A DNA stretch of 46,920 bases from Ancrocorticia sp039812645 (GTDB lineage Bacteria > Actinomycetota > Actinomycetes > Actinomycetales > Actinomycetaceae): contig JBDIAV010000016.1 of the NCBI GenBank assembly GCA_039812645.1, positions 1 through 46,920 of the forward strand. Direction: 5' to 3'. Each line of letters starts with the position of its first letter. The stretch's first letter is position 1. A program made the position numbers and the translations under genes. Under the pieces are notes generated by a model. That model saw nothing but the letters and a program-made list of their open reading frames with translations, made no database searches and was not told where the DNA came from. Positions 40,588-46,920 of the stretch are shown piece after piece.

Positions 40588-41946
40588 ATGGGTCGAGGCC
40601 AGTCCGGTGAGGCTGTGGTGAAGTGGCGTGACGCCGTCGTCGTTGCCATTCTCCTCGTGCTATCGCTTTTGTGGTCCGCCGTAGGTATTTCGAAAGCGCC
40701 CGAACTGACTCGTTATGACGAGTGGACCTACATCGACTACGCCTACAAGGCGTCCGAGGGACACGTGCCCGTCCGTGGTGAAAGCCTTGGGTTGGTGGCG
40801 CGCGAGGCGTGGAGCTGCCGCGGAATGGAGGGCAAGATTCGCCATGTGGCTCCACCACCATGTGATGAGGTGGTGTCTAGACCGGTTACTGACTGGCCCT
40901 ACGGCGGCGAGAACTACAACGGCTTTCATCCTCCGCTTTATTTCGTACTTGCCGGTGTGGGGGGACAGGCTATCTCATCGGTTGCGGGCACCGATTTTGT
41001 CACTGGAGCGCGCTGGATCTCCGCACTCTGTGTGGCGTTGGGGATCGGGGCAATCTATCTAGCGATTCGCCGCTGGCACGTGGGGCGCGTTGCGTCCTTC
41101 GGTGGCGCGCTGTTGACGCTGGCAACTCCGGCAGTCGCGGCGTCGGCTGTCATTGTGCACAACGATGCCATAACTCCGCTTGCTGGAGCCGCAGCGGTGT
41201 GGCTGATAGCGAGAATCTTTGTGGACAAGAACCTTGGATGGTTCCTTCCCACCCTCGTGATGGGTCTCGTTGCGATGACCCGTGTGATGTCGAGTATAGG
41301 ACTTCTTGCGGTGGTGGTTATTCTCGGGGTGGTGGTGATTGTTCCGCAATGGGGTGGCCTCAGCTCCGCCAGTCGCCGTCCACTGGCCGCTATCGTGGCG
41401 GGTCAGATGGGTGCTTTGATGGTTGCTTACATCGGGTGGACCATGTGGCAGAATGCACGGACGCCTGAAGGCTACACTCCAGCAATCTCGGGATATTCCA
41501 CCGAGACGTACGACGGGCAGTCATTCTTGACGATTTTCCGGACGATCTTCGACCCTTACGGACTTACGCATCCCGTGACAGATTGGTACATGCAGCCAGC
41601 TCTTGAGTCTGAACTTGCCACACAGTGGAGCACGGTACTCTACATGTTCTTCCTGCTATTGCCCGTGGTGTTGCTGTGCGTGTCCATGCGTACCGGGGCG
41701 GAACGAGCACTTACCGGAACATTGGTTGTTGGCCCGGCGGTAGCAGGTGCGGTAGTCCAGGTACGAGAGTTGGCCACGTCGCATGGTTACTTCCGCGTCC
41801 TCTCGGGACGCTATGCGATGGCACTGGTTCCTCTTTACGCTGCCGGAGCTGCCCGGCTACTTGATCGCCCTGTGGCTCGCTGGCTGTTCGTCAGCTTTGC
41901 GGCGCTTGGCTACGTTTCGATCATGATGGGTCCGCTCGTTTCCTAG
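40588..41946 (+). CDS. GT-C-like multispanning membrane protein
   Basis: I choose ATG 40588, which has AAAGG at a proper distance; ATG 40582 lies too close. The 452-residue product has about ten helices. Its first large loop holds LTRYDEWTYIDYAYKASEGH, an acidic motif at the place where GT-C enzymes keep a catalytic Asp, and cysteines at the SCRG and PPCDE sites. This layout resembles DUF2142 and family 39 glycosyltransferases, which use polyprenyl-phosphate sugars on the outer face. It lies next to a choline-binding surface protein. Substrates are unknown. Confidence 0.72.
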   Translation: MGRGQSGEAVVKWRDAVVVAILLVLSLLWSAVGISKAPELTRYDEWTYIDYAYKASEGHVPVRGESLGLVAREAWSCRGMEGKIRHVAPPPCDEVVSRPVTDWPYGGENYNGFHPPLYFVLAGVGGQAISSVAGTDFVTGARWISALCVALGIGAIYLAIRRWHVGRVASFGGALLTLATPAVAASAVIVHNDAITPLAGAAAVWLIARIFVDKNLGWFLPTLVMGLVAMTRVMSSIGLLAVVVILGVVVIVPQWGGLSSASRRPLAAIVAGQMGALMVAYIGWTMWQNARTPEGYTPAISGYSTETYDGQSFLTIFRTIFDPYGLTHPVTDWYMQPALESELATQWSTVLYMFFLLLPVVLLCVSMRTGAERALTGTLVVGPAVAGAVVQVRELATSHGYFRVLSGRYAMALVPLYAAGAARLLDRPVARWLFVSFAALGYVSIMMGPLVS

Positions 41947-42124
41947 TGCCCCGTTCGGCTCTGACAAGGCGGAGTTTCAGCAACGACGACGGCACCAACC
42001 CGCCAAGTTCACCGTGTGGGCTCGTGATTTCACCATTGCCGGAACGCGAGGGCTTTCTTCCCTGTAGCCTCTAGCTAACCACGGGGAGCGCAGCGCACCT
42101 CGGCCTAAAAGAGCGGAGATGTCG

Positions 42125-44656
42125 GTGAGGAAGAATAAACGCCTGAATGGGCCGTTCCATGAAAGAAGAGCCACAAGAAATGGGGCGATACTTCTTGTTC
42201 TCGCTCTCCTCCTACCGACCGGTGCTGCTGCGGCTGTACAGGTGGAACCGGACGTGCCGAAGGTGGTTGACACGTTACAGGCTGACGCCGTCGTCGATCC
42301 CCGTGAAGACGATAGCTCCGTGGTCAGCGAGAGTCCGGCGATTGACGATTCGGCAATAACTGATGGTCCGGTGAATGGCTCCCCGGAGGACGATGTGTCG
42401 GCTATAGCTGATTCTTCAGATGTATCCGCTGATACCGTGGCGTTCACGGATGTTGAATTGCAGATATGCGTGGCGGAGGCCCTTGGCGTTGATCCCGATG
42501 TTCCGATGACGAAGCAACAGCTGCTGGGATTGGACCAATTGGACTGCTCCGGCAGAGGAATCTACGACATCACAACATTGGCTGAGCTGAGCAACCTCAC
42601 TCAGCTGAACCTGGGCAATAACGAGATTTGGAGTCTTCAGCCATTGGCGGGACTTACGAAACTCACGAATTTGACGCTCTCTTTTATGGCTCCTTCATCC
42701 CTGGCGCCGTTGGCTAACCTTACCCAGCTGAGGTCCCTGGAACTCGGCGACACCTGGACGCGCCAGTTGGATAGCCTAGCCGGTCTCGTCAATCTCAGGT
42801 ACCTCGGGCTGCACAACAATCAGGTGAACAATGTGTCTCCGCTGTCTGGTCTTGTCAACTTGGAGCGACTGGATTTGAGCAGTAACCGCGTGAAAGATGT
42901 GACCCCGTTGGCGGGGGCCACCAAGCTCACATGGTTGGCTTTGCCCGATAACCGAATCAATGATGTGACAGGTCTGGACGGACTGGAGAATATAGAGTAT
43001 CTATCCCTGGGAAGCAATCAAATAAGCGACGTAGCGGCACTGGGTGGGCTCACCAGCCTCAAGGAACTGGTGCTTAATAACAATCAGATTGCCGACGTAC
43101 GGGGCCTAGAGGGACTCAACAACCTGACAGCCCTCTCCTTGCAGAACAACCAGGTAAGTGACCTTGCTCCGTTAGCGGGGCTTCCCACTCTCCTCAAGTT
43201 AAACCTTGGAGCGAACCGGGTGAGTGACCTTGGGCCCCTTGCGGCACTCACGGGCCTCGTAGAGTTAAATGTGGAGAGAAATCGGGTGGGGGATCTGTCT
43301 CCGCTGGCTGGTCTTGTCAATCTGACGTCGTTGCACCTCACGTATCAGACGCTTGTTCTTTCTGATGTGGCGTCAGGACGAGCCTTTACCCTCCCGCAGA
43401 TTCGTTCGCTGGACGGTAGCGCGATCGTTCCAGAAATTATCTCCGGTAAGGGGACAATCAAAAACGGCGTAGTGACCTGGGACATGCCAGCCGGAGGAAA
43501 GTCGAGCCTTGGGTGGACGCAAGGGGTCACGATCGGCAGGATGGGTACGTTGTTCGAGGGCACGATGACCCAGACGGTGTTGCCGGAACCTGTTACTCCA
43601 CCGGTGAAATCGGCGGTGCCGGGGATCTCCGGAACTGCCGTGGTGGGAAAGACACTTTCTGCACAGACAGGTGATTGGGCACCCAATACTAAGTTCGCCT
43701 ACCAGTGGTATGCGAATGGGAAACCAATTGCTGGAGCAACGGCGTCGACACTCCCGTTGAAGATCAAGCATGTATCTGCCGTCATCACCGTCACCGTTAC
43801 TGGCTCCAAGGACGGCTACACCTCTGTATCCCACACCTCAGCGGGCACCTCCAAGGTGAAGGGCAGCCCGGGCTGGTATCTGGAGGACGGTAGGTGGTAC
43901 TACTTCGGTAAGGATGGTACTAAGCAGACTGGTTGGGTCAAGGTGAGTGGAACGTGGTACCACATGAGCACTGCCGGTGTTATGCAGACCGGTTGGGTTC
44001 TGCTCGGTGGAACCTGGTACTACCTTGACGCGAGCGGTGCGATGCAAACGGGATGGGCAAGAGTCGGAGGTACGTGGTACTACCTCAAGACCGATGGAGC
44101 TATGACTACCGGCTGGGCATCGCTTGGAGGCAAGTGGTACTACCTCAACCCTGCAGCAGGTGGTGCGATGGCCACTGGATGGTCCATCGTTGGCGGTAGC
44201 TGGTATTACATGAATGCCTCCGGAGCCATGCAGACTGGATGGCTGCAACAGGGTGGAAGCTGGTACTACCTACAGCGAAGTGGTGCTATGGCCACAGGGT
44301 GGACCAGCATTGGAGGGTCGTGGTACTACATGAACTCCGGTGGTGTTATGCGCACCGGGTGGCTTCAGTTGGGCAGTAGCTGGTATTACCTCAAATCCAG
44401 CGGTGTCATGGTGACGGGTAACTACACCATCGACGGCAAGGTCAACGTGTTCAACTCTAACGGAGTATGGCTCGGTTATGCGTCAACACCAAAGCCGCCG
44501 TCGAATCCGAATCCTCCGTCGGATGTTTACTACAAGAACTGCACCGCGGTATGGAATGCGATTGGGCATTCGATCAGGCGTGGTCAACCGGGCTACGGCG
44601 ATCACCTGGACAGAGATGGAGATGGTATTGCATGCGAGATTGACCCTCGCAAGTAG
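42125..44656 (+). CDS. Surface protein: leucine-rich repeats, Ig-like domain, choline-binding repeats, Excalibur domain
   Basis: GTG 42125 has GGAG six bases upstream; ATG 42119 adds two residues. The product has 843 residues. A signal peptide (NGAILLVLALLLPTGAAAA) is followed by an acidic linker, then about twelve 22-residue leucine-rich repeats (about 155-410, such as LVNLERLDLSSNRVKDVTPL) of internalin type, an Ig-like domain (about 490-580), nine to ten wall-binding repeats (about 583-780, GWxxxGGxWYYL), and a C-terminal Excalibur calcium-binding motif (DRDGDGIACE). The repeats probably hold it on phosphocholine while the LRR part binds a partner such as a host or cell-surface protein. 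It has no LPXTG anchor. Confidence 0.93.
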   Translation: MRKNKRLNGPFHERRATRNGAILLVLALLLPTGAAAAVQVEPDVPKVVDTLQADAVVDPREDDSSVVSESPAIDDSAITDGPVNGSPEDDVSAIADSSDVSADTVAFTDVELQICVAEALGVDPDVPMTKQQLLGLDQLDCSGRGIYDITTLAELSNLTQLNLGNNEIWSLQPLAGLTKLTNLTLSFMAPSSLAPLANLTQLRSLELGDTWTRQLDSLAGLVNLRYLGLHNNQVNNVSPLSGLVNLERLDLSSNRVKDVTPLAGATKLTWLALPDNRINDVTGLDGLENIEYLSLGSNQISDVAALGGLTSLKELVLNNNQIADVRGLEGLNNLTALSLQNNQVSDLAPLAGLPTLLKLNLGANRVSDLGPLAALTGLVELNVERNRVGDLSPLAGLVNLTSLHLTYQTLVLSDVASGRAFTLPQIRSLDGSAIVPEIISGKGTIKNGVVTWDMPAGGKSSLGWTQGVTIGRMGTLFEGTMTQTVLPEPVTPPVKSAVPGISGTAVVGKTLSAQTGDWAPNTKFAYQWYANGKPIAGATASTLPLKIKHVSAVITVTVTGSKDGYTSVSHTSAGTSKVKGSPGWYLEDGRWYYFGKDGTKQTGWVKVSGTWYHMSTAGVMQTGWVLLGGTWYYLDASGAMQTGWARVGGTWYYLKTDGAMTTGWASLGGKWYYLNPAAGGAMATGWSIVGGSWYYMNASGAMQTGWLQQGGSWYYLQRSGAMATGWTSIGGSWYYMNSGGVMRTGWLQLGSSWYYLKSSGVMVTGNYTIDGKVNVFNSNGVWLGYASTPKPPSNPNPPSDVYYKNCTAVWNAIGHSIRRGQPGYGDHLDRDGDGIACEIDPRK
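43871..44475 (+). repeat. Wall-binding repeat array in the surface protein gene
   Basis: About ten modules of 20 residues (one with 22, LNPAAGGAMAT) of the GWxxxGGxWYYLxxSGAMxT type are encoded. They are more diverged from each other than those in the NlpC/P60 gene, which suggests an older array. Confidence 0.88.
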
Positions 44657-44698
44657 CGGATACTGTTGAGTTCTCGTGTCTCGAGAACATCACAAGTG

Positions 44699-44741
44699 CC
44701 CCGGATTCTTTGACGTGTCGTCGACAGAATCCGGGGTCTTT
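44699..44741 (+). terminator. Terminator of the surface protein gene
   Basis: ccccggattct (44699-44709) pairs perfectly with agaatccgggg (44726-44736), followed by tcttt. A smaller gttctcg/cgagaac hairpin precedes it. Confidence 0.82.
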
Positions 44742-44832
44742 CCTACCAGATAACTGCTGGAAATATGGCTGGATTCCGCCTGGAAGCACCGTTTCGCGTA
44801 CCGTTATCTCAGACAATCTGAGGGAGGCGCAC

Positions 44833-45471
44833 ATGAGTAGTTTGGTCATTGGCATTGCGGGCGGCACGGGCAGTGGGAAAACTACACTCACGCAGGCGCT
44901 CATCGACGCTTTCCCGGGCAAGACGAGCGTCATCTACCACGACAACTACTACCGGGCCTTCCCAGATCTCACCTATGAGGAGCGCAAGGGCATCAACTGG
45001 GATTCTCCCGACGCCTTCGATTCTGATCTCATGGTTTCTCAGCTCAAGCAGCTTATTGCGGGGGAGGCCATCGAGTGCCCGATCTACGACTACTCGATTT
45101 ACAACCCGTCGAATCAGACGCAGCGGGTAGAACCGGCTGAGGTCATCATTGTCGAGGGAATCCTTATCTTCGCCGATCCTGAGATCTGCAGCCTGCTCGA
45201 CATCAAACTTTTCGTGGACACCGACGCCGATGTCCGCATCCTTCGTCGCATCAAACGTGATGTTATCGAACGCGGCCGCACCCTCGAATCTGTGGAGAAA
45301 CAGTACCTCGAAACTGTCAAACCCATGCACGAGCTCTACGTCCAGCCTTCCCGGCACAATGCGGATATTATTGTGCCCGAGGGAGGTCGCAATCTCGTCG
45401 CCCTCGATATGCTTATTCATCGTGTTGCAGGTGAGATTGGAATTACCTCGCCGTGTCACCACGGACGCTGA
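44833..45471 (+). CDS. udk: Uridine kinase
   Basis: ATG 44833, five bases after AGGGAGG, gives 212 residues. The P-loop is GIAGGTGSGKTTL, followed by IYHDNYYRAFPDLTYEERKG, NWDSPDAFDSDLM, IYDYSIYNPSNQT (nucleoside site) and VIIVEGILIFADPE, then RRIKRDVIERGRTLESV. It phosphorylates uridine and cytidine to UMP and CMP in pyrimidine salvage. CMP could feed CTP for phosphocholine activation, but this is a general link only. Confidence 0.94.
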   Translation: MSSLVIGIAGGTGSGKTTLTQALIDAFPGKTSVIYHDNYYRAFPDLTYEERKGINWDSPDAFDSDLMVSQLKQLIAGEAIECPIYDYSIYNPSNQTQRVEPAEVIIVEGILIFADPEICSLLDIKLFVDTDADVRILRRIKRDVIERGRTLESVEKQYLETVKPMHELYVQPSRHNADIIVPEGGRNLVALDMLIHRVAGEIGITSPCHHGR

Positions 45472-45697
45472 GTTTCGACGACGGCGTGCTCCTTCGACGT
45501 CAGCCGACTTCCCGGTACTCGATATCGGGAACGGGTGCTCGTACTTTCGTTCTGCGTCGCCGTCGGCTGCTGACAACCATATGACGAGAGTGGGGTTGCG
45601 TCGTCGTCGATCCGTGATTTCCATGGGAAGTGCGTCACGAATCGGTTCGTTAACTTGCTCTGTGCCAAGGCTGGTGGCTAGTCTAGTGGACGCCTAA

Positions 45698-45826
45698 GAC
45701 CGCAGGTCTCCCATAAAACGGAGTTAAACCCATGGGCCAGCGCAGGTGACACGAGTTTAGCCGAAATATCGGCCATGCCCCGTTGCGCCTGCACGGGGCT
45801 TTTTTGGGTCCTGCGGCACTACGACC
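45698..45826 (+). ncRNA. Ribosomal protein L10-type leader RNA
   Basis: The leader begins gaccgcaggtctcc and ends near cctgcggcac. ccgcagg at 45700-45706 and cctgcgg at 45810-45816 can pair to close the structure. The second gcgcaggtgacac element near 45751 is also typical. In other bacteria the L10(L12)4 complex binds such a leader to repress rplJL. An intrinsic terminator lies inside. Confidence 0.75.
45777..45805 (+). terminator. Intrinsic terminator inside the rplJ leader (attenuator)
   Basis: gccccgt (45777-45783) pairs with acggggc (45793-45799), followed by six T (45800-45805). It lies about 35 bp before rplJ, so it would act as an attenuator rather than an operon end. Confidence 0.75.
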
Positions 45827-45839
45827 GGAAGGAGGCCCA

Positions 45840-46364
45840 ATGGCACGGACCGACAAGTCTGCAGCTATTGCTGAGCTCAAGGGTGACTTTGAGAAGTCCA
45901 GCGCAGTGCTGCTCACTGAATACCGCGGCCTGACCGTTGCGCAGCTTCAGACGCTGCGCCGCGCTCTCGGTGCAAACGCGGAGTACAAGGTCGCCAAGAA
46001 TACTCTGGCCGCAATTGGCGCCAAGCAGGCCGGTGTCGAGGGTCTCGATGATCTTCTCGCCGGACCCACCGCTCTCGCCTTTGTGACCGGTGAAGTTTCG
46101 GAGGCTGCCAAGGCTCTCCGTGATTTCGCCAAGGACAACCCGGCACTCGTCATCAAGGGTGGCGTCATGGAAGGCACCGTTCTTGATGCCTCGGGCGTTG
46201 CCAAGCTGGCCGACCTGGAGTCGCGCGAGGTTCTTCTCGCCAAGGCTGCTGGTGTGCTCAAGGCTGTCATGTATCAGGCGGCATACGTTATCAATGCGCC
46301 AGCCTCCAAGGCTGTCCGCACCGTCGACGCCCTGCGCGCGAAGCAGGAAGAAGCAGCTGCCTGA
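45840..46364 (+). CDS. rplJ: Ribosomal protein uL10
   Basis: ATG 45840 after GGAAGGAGG gives 174 residues. ARTDKSAAIAELKGDFEKSS, VLLTEYRGLTVAQLQTLRRA and EYKVAKNTLAAIG are the uL10 N-terminal motifs; the C-terminal helix that binds L12 dimers contains VDALRAKQEEAAA. The protein is the base of the ribosomal stalk. It is controlled by the leader directly upstream. Confidence 0.97.
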   Translation: MARTDKSAAIAELKGDFEKSSAVLLTEYRGLTVAQLQTLRRALGANAEYKVAKNTLAAIGAKQAGVEGLDDLLAGPTALAFVTGEVSEAAKALRDFAKDNPALVIKGGVMEGTVLDASGVAKLADLESREVLLAKAAGVLKAVMYQAAYVINAPASKAVRTVDALRAKQEEAAA

Positions 46365-46430
46365 GTTCAGGCACTGCACAATTACTGAGAAACATCTGCT
46401 CGCGTAGCAGTTTAAGAAAGGTAGGCCACC

Positions 46431-46814
46431 ATGGCTAAGCTCACCACTGAAGAGCTCATTGCAGCGTTCAAGGAGCTCACCCTCGTTGAGGTTTCCGAGT
46501 TCGTTAAGGCTTTCGAAGAGGAGTTCGACGTTACCGCCGCTGCTCCCGTTGCCGCCGTTGCCGCAGCTGCCCCCGGCGCTGCTGCTGAGGAAGAGGAAGA
46601 GAAGGACTCCTTCGACGTCGTTCTCGAGTCCGCTGGCGACAAGAAGGTTGCAGTCATCAAGGAGGTGCGCGCCCTGACCTCCCTCGGCCTGAAGGAAGCC
46701 AAGGCTGTCGTCGATGAGGCCCCCAAGGCCGTCCTCGAGGGCGTCACCAAGGATGCGGCTGAGAAGGCCAAGGAGCAGCTCGAGGGCGCTGGCGCCACCG
46801 TCACCCTCAAGTGA
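46431..46814 (+). CDS. rplL: Ribosomal protein bL12
   Basis: The 127-residue protein has the N-terminal dimerisation domain (LTTEELIAAFKELTLVEVSE), an Ala-rich hinge (about 40-58) and the C-terminal factor-binding domain (FDVVLESAGDKKVAVIKEVR, LTSLGLKEAKAVVDEAPKAV). It recruits translation GTPases to the stalk. AAAGGTAGG precedes ATG 46431. Confidence 0.97.
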   Translation: MAKLTTEELIAAFKELTLVEVSEFVKAFEEEFDVTAAAPVAAVAAAAPGAAAEEEEEKDSFDVVLESAGDKKVAVIKEVRALTSLGLKEAKAVVDEAPKAVLEGVTKDAAEKAKEQLEGAGATVTLK

Positions 46815-46900
46815 TGTGTGCGGCGTAGATTGCAGTGACGGTCAATCCGTTGGTGGAATCTCATGAGCCGCATCGATAGCTGATTCAGCGTTAAGAATGC

Positions 46901-46920
46901 CCGGGTAGGTTTGTCCTACC
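46901..46920 (+). terminator. Possible rplL terminator cut by the window edge
   Basis: The last bases, ggtaggtttgtcctacc, form a 6-bp stem around a short loop. Whether a T tract follows cannot be seen. Confidence 0.35.

Larger units (their letters stand above)
45472..45839. other. Intergenic region upstream of rplJ
   Basis: These 368 bp contain no gene. A possible promoter is TTGCTC (45655-45660), an 18-bp spacer and TAGTCT (45679-45684). The rplJ leader RNA follows. Confidence 0.55.

Overview
The window is chromosomal DNA from a moderately GC-rich actinobacterium. WhiB, MtrA-MtrB-LpqB, an FprA-type ferredoxin reductase, the TIGR03089 protein, DUF3499, DUF5719 and the metallopeptidase-like partner of DUF3499 are all actinobacterial hallmarks. 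Frequent GTG/TTG starts fit this. Choline-binding repeat proteins together with a Lic-type phosphocholine pathway point to the Actinomycetaceae (a Trueperella- or Arcanobacterium-like organism). The species is inference only.

Left region (1-12230): a surface-glycan locus. It holds rmlC (dTDP-rhamnose pathway), a DPM1-like glycosyltransferase with a DUF2304 partner, and a leftward block with a GT4 glycosyltransferase, a Wzx-type flippase, LicD and a phosphocholine module. The module is two LicC-LicA fusion proteins flanking a LicB-like choline permease. Upstream are a DUF2142 membrane protein and a shrunken relative of it. The larger fusion starts with a winged helix, and its gene is preceded by a 17-bp inverted repeat that overlaps its ribosome binding site, which suggests autoregulation.

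Middle region (12231-22982): a secreted NlpC/P60 hydrolase with choline-binding repeats, preceded by two 11-bp-period GTAACG-like direct repeats that resemble MtrA sites. Then come rmlA, TIGR03089, an inositol-monophosphatase-family gene, a WhiB regulator, a giant membrane glycosyltransferase, a DUF5719 protein, a metallopeptidase-like gene, DUF3499 and a Trm112-like protein.

Right region (23075-46920): mtrA-mtrB-lpqB, comF, long-form hpf, fprA, a YajQ-family gene, tRNA-Tyr, tRNA-Thr, tRNA-Met, rpmG, an intergenic minisatellite, murB, an adenosine-deaminase-like gene, an APH-like kinase, an aspartate aminotransferase, tRNA-Trp, secE, nusG, rplK and rplA. These are followed by a GT-C-like membrane protein and a large surface protein (leucine-rich repeats, Ig-like domain, choline-binding repeats, Excalibur domain). 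Last come udk and rplJ-rplL behind an L10-type leader with an intrinsic terminator.

Taken together, one part of the window can make, activate and transfer phosphocholine to a surface polymer. Two secreted proteins encoded nearby carry the repeats that bind such choline residues, and a cell-wall-linked two-component system in the same window may control at least one of them.
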